From assembly GCA_029959085.1 (NCBI GenBank), contig JARWIR010000023.1, forward strand, positions 10,243,860-10,307,859: 64,000 bases of DNA, written 5' to 3'. The notes beneath the pieces were generated by a model that searched no databases, had not been told where the DNA came from, and saw nothing but the letters and a program-made list of their open reading frames with translations. The position numbers were made by a program, and so were the translations under genes. Shown one piece after another: positions 23,891-36,694 of the stretch (positions within the stretch are counted from its first letter, which is position 1; the number at the start of each line of letters is the position of its first letter). Source of the DNA: Nemophila menziesii. Its lineage: Eukaryota; Streptophyta; Magnoliopsida; Boraginales; Hydrophyllaceae.

Positions 23891-24858
23891 TGGTGGTCCT
23901 TTGTGTGTTCTAAAATAAATGCAATAAATAATCTAACCACAACCGCAAGTGTACGGTTGTCCCAAGTAATATAGTTGATAAAACAGATTCGTTCCAAGGA
24001 CGGGATGGTTGACTACAATGCTTAACAAGTAATGATTGGTTGCACTTATGAAAGCAAGTAAAAGATATAATGATTGTTTGTTTTTATTATTCTAAGTAAT
24101 GAAAGACTAAATGGAAAATGCAACTAAAAGCTAAGACGCAAGTAAACGCAAATATGAGCAGGTAGTACTTGAGAGACGCAAGGGTTTTCCTAACTATCAT
24201 TCATTTCATACATTGTTTAAGGGACAAATCGGTAAATTTGTATTGGTCGGGATTCTATATTCTCCTTACCCCCGTCAGGGTGGACTAAGGAGCAACTTTC
24301 AAGTGCTACAAACCCCGTCAGGGTGATTATAGTCCACTCTCAAGTGTTTAAATGTAAATTACCCAATAAGGCATAGGTTTAATTAAGCTCGTCAGAGTCA
24401 AATAATTTCTAACCTACATTCATTAACTAGTTCGGTACCTAAACCCCCCGTCAAGGTGATCCAATCGCCACTAATTGGAATAGCCTAGATACTAAGTCCT
24501 ATAATTGGTTAATTACCTCAATAATAGTAATTAAAATGCAAATTAAAGAAAAATAAAATTTACCCAATTTGATTTAAATAATAAATATCCCAAATCCAAA
24601 TGTATAGAATGAAATCAAATTGGGATTAACCCATTATGCGTTCTCAAGCACTAATTAGGTTTAGCTCATAATAATTACAAAGACAGAAACTAAATTAAAT
24701 GTAAAGGAATTCATATTGTCTTACAAATAAAAGATAAAAGAAACCTAATTTCCGGAATTGGAATGACTAAGAACGGAGCTATAGACCCACTCCAGCTCTA
24801 GCAGCTTCTTCTTCCTTCCTTCTGTTGCTTCTCTCTGATGTTTTTAATTGTAAGAGCT
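23891..24858 (-). mobile_element. truncated LTR of the element-2 family
   Basis: Begins TGGTGGTCCTTTGTGTGTTC, the reverse complement of the element 2 LTR 3' end, and continues through the CCGTCAGGGT boxes (24262-24456) to the block 'ccactccagctctagcag'. Roughly the outer third (U3, with the TATA box) is missing: homology stops near 24858 where LINE sequence begins. The break may come from recombination or deletion. Confidence 0.85.
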
Positions 24859-27800
24859 AATTGCTATTAAAAATGAGACGGTATTATGAGAGGACTAAAT
24901 AAGAGAAGCAAGTATCAAAAACTATATCGAAGTGCTGTGGAAATTGGAAGAGATGCATGATCAGTTATTACAAAAAGAGGATAAAAATACTAAGTATTTT
25001 TTGCTAAAACTATGAAAAAAATGAAAGATAATAGACTTTCCATTAGAAAAAAAAATTATGAATGGACTGATTATTTGAAGGAAATCAATGAGAAACTAGA
25101 GAAAAAGTTACCAAACTTGGACATAATTCTTAAACTTAACGAGTTTATCAATTCTAATCATCTTGTGGACATGCCTAGAAAGGGGTGTCACTAAACCTGG
25201 AATAATCGGCGATGTAATGATGATAATATTAAGGAAAGACTTGACAGTGCTCTTACGAGTATGAATTGGTGTGCCTCATTCCCAAATGATATGCATAAGG
25301 TTCCTCGAGTGTGGTGTCAGAGCATTCACCGCTGATTTTATTTTGTGATATAAAAAAAGAGAAGTTTAATAAATATTTTCAATATAATGGTAGTCCGTGG
25401 TATTTATTATGTGTTCATGCTCCTAACAGTGATGGTGAGAGAATCAAGTTATGCCAAACACTTACTAAAAAAATAAATCAACTTGATAAACCGCATATTA
25501 TTATTGGTGACTTTAATGACATCACCAACTTTTTCGAGAAACAAGAGAAAAAGTCACCAAACATGGACAGAATTCTTAAACTTAACGAGTTTATCAATTC
25601 TAATCATCTTATGGACATGCCTAGCAAGGGGTGTCACTAAATCTGGAATAATCGGCGATGAAATGATGATAATATTAAGAAAAGACTTGACGGTGCTCTT
25701 ACTAGTATGAATTAGTGTGCCTCGTTCCAAAAAATGATATGCATAAGGTTCCCTCGGGTGTGGTGTCAGATCATTCATTGCTGATTTAATTTTGTGATAT
25801 CAAAAAAGAGAAGTTTAATAAATATTTTATCTTTGAATCCAGATGGTTAGGACATACCCAGTGTCAAGAGGTTGTAAGAGGTAATTGGAGTAATAAATAT
25901 AAGAGTGATAACATTACTGATTTCTGTAATAAAAGGGATGTTACCTGTTTAGCCTTTAAAGGCTGGAGTCGGGTTACATTTTTCAATAATAGAAAGAGAA
26001 TTGATTAATTACATGAGGAGCTAATTGTTATTGATAATGAGCCGGTATCAGGAGAGAACTAAATAAGAGAAGCAAGTATCATAAAATATATTGAAGAGCT
26101 GTGAAAATTGGAAGAGATATACTGGGAAAATAGAGCACATGATCTGTTATTACAAAAAGAGGATAAAAATATGAAGTATTTTTTTGCTAAAACTATGAAA
26201 AAAAGGAAAAATCATAGAATTTGTGCCATTAAGAAAAAAAATGATGAATGGACTGATTATTTGAAGGATCTCAATGAGATTATTCCAGATTACTACGTTA
26301 ATCTGTTTAAAGAAAACTCGACATCAGACCCCAATGAAATTACACAATATATACCGTCAAAAGTTATTTTTTCTATGAACGAAGCACTTACATTATCTCC
26401 AAGTATGGAAGAAGTTAGAAAAGTTGTGTTGGATATGTCGGGTTTTTAAACTCCTGGCCCTGACGGCCTACCTGGGAAATTCTATAATGAGTTTTGGAAG
26501 TTATTAAAAATGATATCTTTGGCTTTGTAAAATATTTCTTCAATTTTAATATGGATATTGGTCGAATCAATGATTCGGTAATCAAGCTTATTTCCAAAGG
26601 TACAAGCCAGGAATCAGTCAAAGATTATAGGCCCATCTCGTGCGCTAATTTCTAGTATAAAATTATAGCTAGATTCTTTCCTCTAGACTTCAACCATTTA
26701 TGGATGAAATTATCTCGCCCACACAGACTGCATTTATCAATGGCATAAATATCCAAGATAATATCTTGATTGCTTGAGAGGTGTCATACTTTCTTAATAC
26801 AAAACGGAAATCAAAGAAGAATTATGCGTGGTCAAATTTTAAATGGAGAAAGCTTATGAGTAGGTGAATTGAATTTTTCTCTGTAAAACTATGTGTGCCC
26901 TTGGTTTTAATAGGAGATAGATTGGCTGGATCTATAATTGTCTATCATCGGTTTCTTTCCAAATTTAAGTTAACGGTCAGCGTCTTATAAAATTCAAACC
27001 AGAGCAAGGTCTTAGACAAGGTGATCTGTTATCTCCTCTACTCTTTTCTCTTCTAACTAAGAGCCTTATTAGTCTTATTAAGCACCAGTGCAAAAGTGGT
27101 TCAATTAAAGGTATTTCGATTACAAGGCAATGACCTAAGTTAACCCACATCATGTATCTTGATGATGCTCTTTTCTTTATTAATACCAATCAAAAGGAAA
27201 TTGAATCTTTTCAAAATCGACTAAGAGATTATTGTAATGCCTCCGATCAACGTATTAATCTTCATAAATGAGCTATGCTCTTCTGTAAAAACACTTCAAA
27301 ATCTGTCAGAACAGAGATATATCATAAACTTAATACAGGGATTACAAAGGATTTGGGTAAATATCTGGGGTTCCTTTGACTATAAAGAGAGCTAAAAGTG
27401 ATAATCTAAATTATATAAAAGATAGATTGTTGTCTAAATCAGCTAGTTGGGTGGCTAGCTTATTTTCGGAAGGTGGGAAAGAGGTTCTCATTAAAACAGT
27501 TTTACAAGCTATTCCGAACTACAAAATGTATGTTTCTGAGTTCCCTAAATTTCTTTGTACCAAGATGTCGAGTATTTTATCTTACCTTTTGTGGGATGCA
27601 GGAAATAAAAAGAAAATTCATTGGGTTGCTTGTAAGAAAATGACTATATTAAAAAAAATCAGTGGGCTTGGTTTAAGGGAGTTCCGTAAAATGAATATTG
27701 TTATGCTTGCGGCTCAAGCCATGAGGCTTATTAATAGCCCGAATTCTTTCACGGCTAAAGTCTTAGAAGCAATTTACTCTAAAAAATGCGAGTTATGGGA

Positions 27801-28560
27801 TGCTAAATTATCTAAAAAAATATCATGGAGTTGGGCAAGTATATTTAAGAATATAGAATTTCTTAAAAACATGTTGTTTGTCAAATTAGTAACGGATCAA
27901 ATATCAATGTTTGGAATCATTGTTGGATAAGTAAAGGATTTTTGCTGCAGAAACCAAACGATTGTCCGATTAATGTATTTAATAAAAATTTTAACGACAA
28001 GGGATGCAGATAGAATAAAGAGTAGGTGTACAAATTTTTTCCGTTTAATTTATCCAAAATCATTGAGAGAATTCTTATTTTCCAGAATTATAACGAGGAT
28101 AAGATTATTTGGCCATATAATAAAATGGTGAATATTCTACCAAGTCAAGTTATCATGCTCTGGTTGATGAGTAGATGGCATCCGAAGCTCAATCATCGGC
28201 CATTGGTGAAGCTAATAAGAGTTTACTTTGGAATATTATTTATAACTCTAATGTGCCAGTAAAAATCAAAAAGTTCTGTTGGAGAGTCTGCAACAATGTT
28301 TATGAAAATAATATTAAAAAGAAAAGATATTTACATAATGATATATGTGAATCAAATTGTCAAGGTATACTCTAAAAACGGGTGGGAGGAGAAGCTTGTT
28401 ATTGTGATTGCTTTATTTTTATCATTATGTAGAATATATGGAAAGAAATAATGAAGTGCTTTCATGAGGAAAAAAAGTGGTGCGCTAAAAGTATATTAGA
28501 TAATTCTAAAGATCTTATATCTAGATTATCTAGATCATTAGTTGATTCCTGAATTGCATA
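24859..28560 (+). mobile_element. scrambled L1-type LINE with internal duplications
   Basis: Read on the plus strand. A linker piece (24859-25092) comes first, then the end of the endonuclease (25096-25375), then an endonuclease core with H-A-P-N-S-D-G and I-I-G-D-F-N-D (25379-25540), a second copy of the endonuclease end (25541-25822), and a second linker (26020-26275). RT follows: P-G-P-D-G near 26458, D-Y-R-P-I-S near 26623, R-Q-G-D-L-L-S-P (27013-27036, normally RQGDPLSP), Y-L-D-D (27155-27166, normally YADD or FADD), L-G-K-Y-L-G near 27357. A long open stretch (27376-27930) holds the thumb and post-thumb region, and 28175-28375 the start of the zinc-binding region. Numerous stops mean no product. 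The duplicated parts differ by a few percent. Confidence 0.82.
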
Positions 28561-31057
28561 CTCATCATTTTTTCATCCATATGGATAATTAAATAAGTCT
28601 GTGAGGTACACAATTTTGAGTTTCTTTTTTCGCATCTTGCTTTTATAAAAATAGGAATGAGAAGAATTTAATAAAAATAGTATAGTAACTTGTAAAAAGA
28701 TATACTATTTACATTTCAAAATAGCTGAGGTGATTTAAGATGAAAATAAAAATATATAAAAATCGATTTTGATCTTGGTTACATGAGAAATAATTACATA
28801 CAATACATAAACTGACTGTAATTTGTGATTAAATTTTACTTATTTTTTAGATTGAAAATCCTTTCAATCATATTTTGATATTGTAAAATTTGTCCTATTT
28901 ATATTTGGTGGTTTATTTAGTAGTGATTCTATACCTAATTGTTCATCTTTTAATTGTGTTAAAGGTCTATATAAGTATATAAGTTTTATATCCACGATCT
29001 AACATTTATTTTGTTTGAAATATATATATCAAAAACTGATATTCCTTTTCTACTTAGGTTTATATCTATAATTTACATTTTATAATTACAACACTAATAA
29101 TTTTTGTATACACACACTAGTTCTGCTACAACAACAATCCACTTGTTTCCTGTATATCCAGGAAAAACATCAATTATAATCAATAAAAATGTATTTTAGT
29201 AACATACGCATAACCCTTTTTCTATTTAAATTGATACATATCCACATTAATACACGTACATATCTCAAACAAAAAGAAAACAATTTTCTTAAACAAATAA
29301 CCCTAATTATGAAGAACATAGAAATAAACTTTCATTACTTGGAGGATTAATATCACAAAATTAAAAAATATTGGAAGAGAATATTAATATTGAAAAATGG
29401 GGGTGAAATTTATCACAATAGAGAAGACAATGGAGAAAAAAGTTAAAACCTAGAAAAAATAAGATAAAATTGGTCACAAATTATAGACATAATGGACCAT
29501 ACAGTTATTTATCTATAATTAAAAGATATGATGTATTTAGCTGTTTGGATATCCATATAAACCAAAATCGTCTTTTTAGATATTGTAGTATAATTTATTT
29601 TCTCCTATACTTTTTATTTACCACGGCGATAAAGAATTAGAAACGTTTGGTGAGATGATGCAATCACTTTCATGGGTAGGTTCTTTTAAACACTTAATTT
29701 AGATATTTTATTGGGAACATTTTGATTTTTACTATAGTAATAAACTGTGGTAGTAGATCGATGTGATAGTTATTAGATATAATTGTCTAGGGTTTATTGA
29801 ATGTGAGGTTTTCAATAATGGAGCCTTTACAGTAAAAAATGAACATGTGTAGTCGAACATACTAAAAGACAAATTTTTAATCAAGTTCATAGGGTTTGAA
29901 GTTTAAAAGGTTAGTAATAATGATGCTTTCAATTCCAAAAAGTAATCATATAAAATATATTTCCTTGTCCGTAAAGGTTTCTCAATTAATAAATTAGGGT
30001 TAAGAAATTTTAAGGTAGTATATTTCCTTGTCCATGAAGGTTTCCAGAATAGGTTTTAGAAATCTCAATGTATTTATCACAAAATTTATTATCGTTAAAA
30101 TAGAATATATAAGGGGTTTTGTCTGACCTTCATATATATATATACAAAATCTTTCATATAGATTTTAATTGAGTCTATCTAATACAAGATGTATAAGCTA
30201 CTATGTTATGAAGGTAGCGTGTTTACTCATGTCTACAAAATCTGGTATTGATTTTGATTATGAGAAAATGTGATGATAAATATGTGTTCTCGAACAGGTT
30301 GATTATTTAGAAATTTGTTACTTTGATAGTTTATATTTGTAACCCCAGAGTTTCGATACTCGTGGTGGTATGATTATCCATGATAAGCGTGTGATAAAAA
30401 TATTAATCCTCGTTTTAAATTTTCTTGTATTGGTAAATAAACTTCGGAGTTCTAGGTATTTTCAAGAATTCACAAGATCCGCACAACCCAACTTAGATAA
30501 TGGTTGCATACTTTTCTCTACTCTACACATATCGTGATACCTTGTTGGTGTTTATTTACTAATCTTAGATGTATATGAAGCTTACATTTTTACATCACAC
30601 CATCTCGAAAGACCCATACCCGTACCTTTGCAAACATTCACAGATTCAATCTTGATTAGTTAAATATGCTTCCAATACACTAAATATTTTGTCAAGCAAA
30701 CGAAATTGATGGCTTTCTTCTTTTTGGCAAGTAATCACCAACAAATTAAAAGGGTAGTTGTGACTATAATCTATCAGATGCTTAGTGAAAAATTAATTTT
30801 TCATAAGAATGTGACCAATGATGTGATCCTTCCTAATCACTATAGGCTGATAATCAAAAATGAAGAAAACATTAACGTTTTTGGAATAACATGCAAGACA
30901 AGGTATTATTAACATATTCATTTCATTCTCAAAATTTGAAAATCTAGCTCACCCCTTCAATAATTCATGGGTTTGATATATATTTAAACTACACTTCATC
31001 TTAAGGATACATCTAGTGGATTCATAGGTCAATTGGAGAAGGCATAATTCCACTACC
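28561..31057. other. AT-rich region, no gene recognised
   Basis: About 2.5 kb, more than 70% A+T by eye, with scattered poly(A)/poly(T) and short (TA)n runs. The first part may be the 3' tail of the LINE. The frame at 30706-30912 is short and unlike any family I know. Element 1 is inserted at the right end. Confidence 0.4.
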
Positions 31058-31062
31058 GGGTA

Positions 31063-32588
31063 TGATGTCTCCTCATTTGTGATAGATTAATGTTAGGATG
31101 AGACATCGTTTTAAGCGATTTAGAAGTCAATAATGTCGATTTTCTTGAGTTTTAGTGCACTTTCCTATTTTGTGTCTTGATTTGTAGAATTATTATTTTA
31201 GAGCATATTGGGTTTAATTGTTTATTTAGTGTGTAGCTTTAAAGATAATTATGGAGCTTAATTAGAGTCCAAGTCAAAGACTACAACTTATGGAAGGAGA
31301 TATGCATGTAAATTGGAGATAAGGAAAGATTTGCTAAAAAGATGGAAAAGGAAAAGCTGCCTAAATCTGGGATTCTGCATACACGTCCAAAGATAGGCGT
31401 TTTTACCTAAGAAATAGGCCGAATCTGATGATTTCCTTCAAATGGGTCTAGATAATTCTGTTGCGATTCTTTTGGTATCTTGTGGAGCAAAAACGGACCA
31501 ATAACGAAGAAGATACACTCAAAACAACGCAGCAGTGTTTATCTTTATTTCCATACGAATTTGAGTTGGGCTAGAAGTCCATTACCTTAACTCTTCCTCA
31601 AGAAAACGAATTAGGTCTTCTAAACACCTATAAATACACCCTTATATCACTTGTAAATTATCCTTGCCTCATAGTAATTAGTTCTCAAGGTTTTATTCTT
31701 CCAGTTTATTGTAGAGAGCAAGATGATGTCTTTTATTATTTCTTTTAGTTTATTTCCTTTAGGTATGAACTAAACTCCCCATAGCTTGGGTTTTGCATAT
31801 GTATAATCTATGAATTCTAATTCTTCTATCTAAGTTTCTTTGGGAATTATATGTTTTAATCTGATATTAGCTTCTTACTTTATATTTGCTTATGTGTTTT
31901 GATTATATGTCTTTCCTAGAACTGATCACTTTAGGATTGTTTTAAGAGTAGTTAGATGGTCTCCTTGACAGGGTGTTTAACTATTGAACCACCACATAAT
32001 GTCTAGTGTCGATAGCAGTTCTGACAAAACATACTTCTAACTAGATAGTCATTAGGGTTTGTTTTAACCACCGTATCACCAAGATTGCAGTATTTGCTTA
32101 GGGCCTTAGTAGCTTTTGATAACCCTATTTGAAATCACTTCTTGGTTGTGACGTAGCCCCCTTAGTCGCTCTCGAGGTCTAAGCTTGGGGAATTTAGAAT
32201 CCTGACTAAGTATTACCAAGAGCTAATATTCTCCCTTATGAACTAGATTTATAGATAGAATTAGAAGGATTAGTGCATACTAGCAAAACCTAAGCTATAC
32301 TTCTCATCTCATATTCTTAATCTTTTATTTTACTGTCTTTATTTTCCTAGTTTTACTTCATAATTTCGAATTCCTATTTGTTTTATTTACTGTCTTTTAA
32401 TTATTTACTTTTACTCGTTATCTGTTCCTACGCGTTTAACACACTTAAGTCCCTGAGAACGAACTCTACTTATCATTAAAACTTGCATACGTCCCGTAAT
32501 ACTTGCAGTACTGTGCCTGTCTAGGGTGAGAGTGCGTAATTTCTTGACTTAATTTTATCTTATTTTCATCACACCCTAGGCAACACCA
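31063..32588 (+). mobile_element. 5' LTR of element 1
   Basis: 1526 bp. A TATA box (TATAAATA, 31629-31636) lies about 570 bases in, so transcription likely starts near 31665. Downstream are weaker versions of the CCTGACGG boxes found in the other LTRs (CTTGACAGGG near 31968, TTCTGAC near 32020, TCCTGAC near 32200). Confidence 0.95.
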
Positions 32589-32594
32589 AGTTTT

Positions 32595-32611
32595 TGGCGC
32601 CGCTGCCGGGG
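32595..32611 (+). promoter_or_regulatory. primer binding site of element 1 (tRNA-Asp)
   Basis: TGGCGCCGCTGCCGGGG, complementary with one mismatch to the 3' end of plant tRNA-Asp. It starts six bases after the LTR. The same 17 bases occur in element 2 at 49943. Confidence 0.93.
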
Positions 32612-32747
32612 ACTTGTGTCTCGTTAGCGTGTGGGTTATCTATTTCGAGTTTTAGTTTTTAATTAGTTTTACTTTTCAGTTTTTAGTTTAGTTTTTATTT
32701 TTCCAGATTTACGCTTGGGTTTGCTTTAGTCTTTTTCAGGTTTCACA

Positions 32748-33692
32748 GTGTTTTATTCTTGGCCTCCTTTATCGGAGCCTGAGAGGAGCTTCAGACCTTA
32801 CAACAAACGAGTTCGTAAGGAAAGGGCCTTGAGAAGAGTTATGGCAACCCCACCAGTAGGAGGACAGCAATTACCAGGAGGAGATCCACCACTTGGAACA
32901 CCTCTTGGTCAACAAGATCCACCACTTGGACCACCACTCGGTGGAGTGCAGAATAACCAACAAGGTGGACAACAACATGAGCCACCACTTGGTGGACTAG
33001 AAGGAGTGCAGCTACCAGCAGGAGGAGGTAATGGGAGTAATCATAATAATCAACAAAACCGAGTTGAACAAGATCTGCCTGGCCTTAACATACCATTCCA
33101 TGTTCAACCAATTGGTTACCGCCCTCCTGAGATTCCGAATATCAAATTTAGACCCGATCCGGGTATGTTCAGTCAATTTCAAAGTTTCGGACTCTATACT
33201 GGTACAGCTATTCAAGATCTGGTAAAAGCGATTCAGAAGTTCATGCAGATTTGTGGTGCCTACATTACTCCTGGTATTACACGCGAGCAACTGTATTGTC
33301 ATATGTTTTCGTTTTTCTTGACCGGAAGAGCTAGCGATTGGCTAGAGAGACAACCACATGGAACCATTCACTCTTGGAGAGAACTTCAAGCCGCATTCTT
33401 TAACCGATTTTATCCGAAGAGCATGAGACTTAAAGATCAAACCGAGCTTGCAAGATTTTGCCAAGAGGATGGAGAAATAGTGGGAGAAGCATGGACAAGG
33501 TTTCAACAAAAATGAACTAGATGTCCACTCCATGGTTATACACCTGCTCTACAACTTGCTATGTCCTACGAAGGCCTTAATGATAAAGGTAGAGAGAAGG
33601 TGGATAACATCGGAAAGGGTAACTTTGTGTCCATGAATCATAATGAAGCTTCCGAGGTTTTGGAAAATATTATGGAACAAGAAAGAATTTGA
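32748..33692 (+). pseudogene. gag capsid region of element 1, interrupted
   Basis: The frame carries a Gly/Pro/Gln-rich N-terminus with repeats of P-P-L-G, then a capsid-like core: F-R-P-D-P-G-M-F, Q-K-F-M-Q-I-C-G, A-S-D-W-L-E, F-F-N-R-F-Y-P, as in retrotransposon gag proteins. No ATG stands where element 2 has its start; the first in-frame ATG is at 32841 (M-A-T-P-P-V). A TGA at 33513-33515 interrupts the core in a segment aligning with element 2's R-F-Q-M-C-L; the frame then stays open (P-L-H-G-Y-T, M-S-Y-E-G-L-N) to TGA at 33690-33692. The rest of gag continues in another frame. Gag would package the RNA. This copy is inactive unless the stop is read through. Confidence 0.85.
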
Positions 33693-35647
33693 CCTTCAAC
33701 GCGAGCTTCTGCAGCAAAGACCCGAGGAACGCTTCGTTTAATGCAGAAACTGCGAACTCAGCTCAAATATCCTCATTAGAAAATCAAATCAAGGAGCTGA
33801 GAATCGCGATGGAGAAGAATTTAGCTGCTACAAAGGTAGTACAAGAAGCACAAGGTTGTCAACAATGTGGAGTTAACGATCATTCATGGGAAGAGTGCGA
33901 ATCAAATCCGCAATCTGTTTACTTTATATCCAACCGTTGGGGCAATCGCAACCATCCGGGTATGCAGTATTCAAATCCACAAGGGGCCGCTAATCCTGGT
34001 CAATATCAACAGCGTTCCCAGAACAACTCTTACCAACAGAGAGGTCAGTACCAAAACCAATATCAGAATAGACCTGCTCCTCCAAAACAACCTGCTCAAG
34101 ACGCCTATACCGATTCATTAGAGCAGAAAGCTCTACCTCAGTATCCGCAAGAAGGATCTATGGACAATACACAGATAGTACAAGCTCTAGACCGTTTGAA
34201 CACAACTATAAACGCTCAAGAAGAGAAGGTTAGAGGACACGATGCCATACTTCAAATGCTAACTACTCAAGTAACACAGTTAAACAAAGTGTTAACAAGT
34301 GTTGTAGAACAAAAGGAAGTAAAAGCAATCGAAGAAGGTGAAGACAAGGATGAATTCGAAGCTTGCAAGGCCATGTGTCTTGAGATTGAAGAAGCGAAAG
34401 AGGAAGCACCACATGCTGCCATTAGTGCCGTGGAAGTTCCCAGTATTGAAGAAGAACCAACCGAGTCTAGCTCCGTGGAATCTGACTATTCTGAAGTTTA
34501 TGATCAAGAGAAAGACGAGTTCATAGAGTTACTAAGGAAGGTGCAAGAGGAGATTCGATCGGTAGTGGAATACGCAGCTGAGTTGGCTAAAGAGAAAGAG
34601 GAAGAAGCCTCAAGGGAGGAATCGAAAGATGAAGTGGCACCTGCTGTGCTAGAAGAGAAAGAAGAAGAGAAGGTGGAATCGCCACCTGTTGTTCAACCAG
34701 TGTCGTCAACTATTCCTAATACAAATCCTAAAGATGACACTGTTCTCAAGACATTTGTAGAGGCGTACCAACCTGAATATATCAACGCCCAAATGCTTGA
34801 GATTGCGAAGAGAGAAATTACACCGCAACAAGTATATACGCAAGTTATTCCTGAGAAAGAGGCGAGTGTAGAGATCCCGAGAGAGAACCTGAGGGTTTCA
34901 ATAAGAAGTGAAAAAGAGCTGCCTACCAAGCTTAAAGATCCGGGAAGTTTCAACCTTCCCATTCAATTACATGGTATGCTCAAGGTGAAAGCTATGTACG
35001 ATGTGGGTTCTGGTGTGAATCTTATGCCTAAGTCCGTGTTCGAAAGACTTGGACTTCAGAAATCAGAGAAGACTCCAGTGAAGTTGCAGTTTGCTGAGAA
35101 CTCCGTGAAGAGGACATGGGGAACAGTGGAGGACGTCTTAGTCCGTGCAGGTAATATTGCCATCCCTACTGACTTTGTTATTCTTGAGTTTGATGCAGAT
35201 AAGCAGGTTCCGATCATACTTGGAAGGCCTTTCATGGCCACAAGTCAAAGTGTGATCAACTTCCAAGATGGGACCATCACCCTTCATGCTAAGAATGTAT
35301 CCGAGACCTTCTATGTCTTGGGTAAGAAACCAAGGAAGTTGGATCCCACCGTGCCCATCATCCACAGCCTTTCACATCACAAAGTCCCTCCTGAGGAGAT
35401 CCACTTAAAACCTGTGGATACTGAGCCAAACATTGAGTTTGGGGTTGGCCATGAAGTCCTATGGAAAGCCCACAAACGCGAGAACAGGCCACGAAGTTTC
35501 AAAGACTCGTGGATGGGACCATACATCGTCACGAAGGTTGTTTCAGCCAAGGTGATAGAGATTCGCCCCAAAACTGGGGTCAAGCGCAGATTAGTTGACA
35601 TTCATAGCCTTACTCGTTGTTGGGGAGGCTATATTCGCAAATCTTGA
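33689..35647 (+). CDS. gag zinc knuckle - protease - GPY/F fusion ORF of element 1 (no RT)
   Basis: A 652-residue open frame; 33689 is a TTG, so the true upstream link is gag across the frameshift near 33690. A CCHC zinc knuckle (C-x2-C-x4-H-x4-C) starts at residue 57, followed by Asn/Gln/Tyr-rich repeats and a long Glu/Lys-rich, coiled-coil-like middle (220-330). The retroviral-type aspartic protease lies around 405-520, with active site D-V-G-S-G at 438 (element 2: D-F-G-A-S) and I-L-G-R-P-F-M-A-T. After Y-V-L-G-K-K there is no RT, RNase H or integrase core. About 70 residues later comes the integrase-tail motif [10 protein letters not shown] (608-617), ending R-C-W-G-G-Y-I-R-K-S. The frame is kept across the joint, and the same joint is seen at 47771-48148, suggesting a propagated non-autonomous form rather than one deletion. 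Protease and RNA binding are inferred from motifs. Confidence 0.88.
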   Translation: MTFNASFCSKDPRNASFNAETANSAQISSLENQIKELRIAMEKNLAATKVVQEAQGCQQCGVNDHSWEECESNPQSVYFISNRWGNRNHPGMQYSNPQGAANPGQYQQRSQNNSYQQRGQYQNQYQNRPAPPKQPAQDAYTDSLEQKALPQYPQEGSMDNTQIVQALDRLNTTINAQEEKVRGHDAILQMLTTQVTQLNKVLTSVVEQKEVKAIEEGEDKDEFEACKAMCLEIEEAKEEAPHAAISAVEVPSIEEEPTESSSVESDYSEVYDQEKDEFIELLRKVQEEIRSVVEYAAELAKEKEEEASREESKDEVAPAVLEEKEEEKVESPPVVQPVSSTIPNTNPKDDTVLKTFVEAYQPEYINAQMLEIAKREITPQQVYTQVIPEKEASVEIPRENLRVSIRSEKELPTKLKDPGSFNLPIQLHGMLKVKAMYDVGSGVNLMPKSVFERLGLQKSEKTPVKLQFAENSVKRTWGTVEDVLVRAGNIAIPTDFVILEFDADKQVPIILGRPFMATSQSVINFQDGTITLHAKNVSETFYVLGKKPRKLDPTVPIIHSLSHHKVPPEEIHLKPVDTEPNIEFGVGHEVLWKAHKRENRPRSFKDSWMGPYIVTKVVSAKVIEIRPKTGVKRRLVDIHSLTRCWGGYIRKS

Positions 35648-35875
35648 CAGAGGTAACACGTCTAACTTTGAAAGACGTAAAACAAAAGTGCTGTACGGGA
35701 GACAACCCGTAGTTTTTTTATGTTGTCATGTCTTTCACGTTTTTAGTTTAAATTTATTTTCTTTGTTTTTTGTTGATAATGCATTTTTGAGGAAGGTATT
35801 AGTGTTTTTGGTGTGTAGGAATCGGGGAAATCGAGTCAGGGAACGCGAGGAAAATTTTTGGAGCAAAGGAATGCA

Positions 35876-36252
35876 CTCCGCGGACTACCCCATGGACTAC
35901 CCTATGGTCCGTGCCCTGGTCCGCGTGGTCAAAAACCCGTACCACGGGTTGCTACCGCGGGTTTGATCCAGAAACCAGAAAAATTGCCACAGACTACTCG
36001 CCGGTACACCGCACCATGGTCCGCGCCCCAAAAACGCGTACCACGGGGTGGGTACCACGGGTATTTTGACGGAGTTAGCTACAGATGCCGCGGTGTACCC
36101 TCCGGTACACCGGACCCTAGTCCGCGAGCCAAAAACCCGTACCACGGGGTCCTACCACGGGTTTCATCCAGTGAGCAAAAATTTTCGAGCATCAGATGTC
36201 GCGGACTACCCTGCGGTACACCCCTTGGTCCGCAGGGGTAGTCCGCAGCGCC
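35876..36252. repeat. GC-rich tandem array with near-palindromic boxes (element 1)
   Basis: About three units of 105-125 bp between the gag-protease ORF and the 3' ORF. Each carries ACCCGTACCACGGG boxes, a second CTACCACGGGT-type box, and GGTCCGCG / CGGTACACC pieces. The boxes are nearly self-complementary and could fold into hairpins. GC content far exceeds the rest of the element. The frames on both strands here have no family match and are by-products of composition. Confidence 0.85.
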
Positions 36253-36283
36253 GCCAGAGAGAGAAAAAGTTACGGGATTGATT

Positions 36284-36694
36284 TATAAAAGAGGTATTAA
36301 GCTTATTATTCCGAATTTATGAAACCTTAACCCTCTTTTTCTTCTCCACAACCCTCCTAACTCCATTGAAGCTCATCAAAACCTTCACCAATCACCGAAA
36401 CACTACCCAATCATCAAGAAAAACACATCAAACCTTCTCTCCACATCATTACAAGAGAGAATCAAACACCCAATCATCACCAAATCAATTCAAATTGAAG
36501 AATCAAAGAGCCTAATTTTCAAAATTCATCCTAGAATTTCACAAGTCCAAGCCAACCCATTACAAATCAACCTCAACCACATGGAGATTAATCATCAATT
36601 CATATTTCCTAAGCCAAATCAAGCTTGTTCAACCATTAATTCAAGAGTTTAATTTCAAGGGTTGCTAAAGCTTTGACTTGGGGGTTAATTGAGG
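36284..36694 (+). promoter_or_regulatory. putative internal promoter and leader of the 3' ORF, element 1
   Basis: TATAAAA at 36284-36290 is followed by a C/A-rich, G-poor leader of about 370 bases, typical of plant 5' UTRs. It contains two ATGs, opening very short frames (about 36318 and 36581). Element 2 has the same arrangement at 56532-56847. The TATA lies directly after the GC-rich array. Promoter function is inference. Confidence 0.5.

Noticed and set aside
33012..33302. Minus-strand 96-codon frame inside gag of element 1
   Set aside because: Antisense shadow of the gag frame with no family match.
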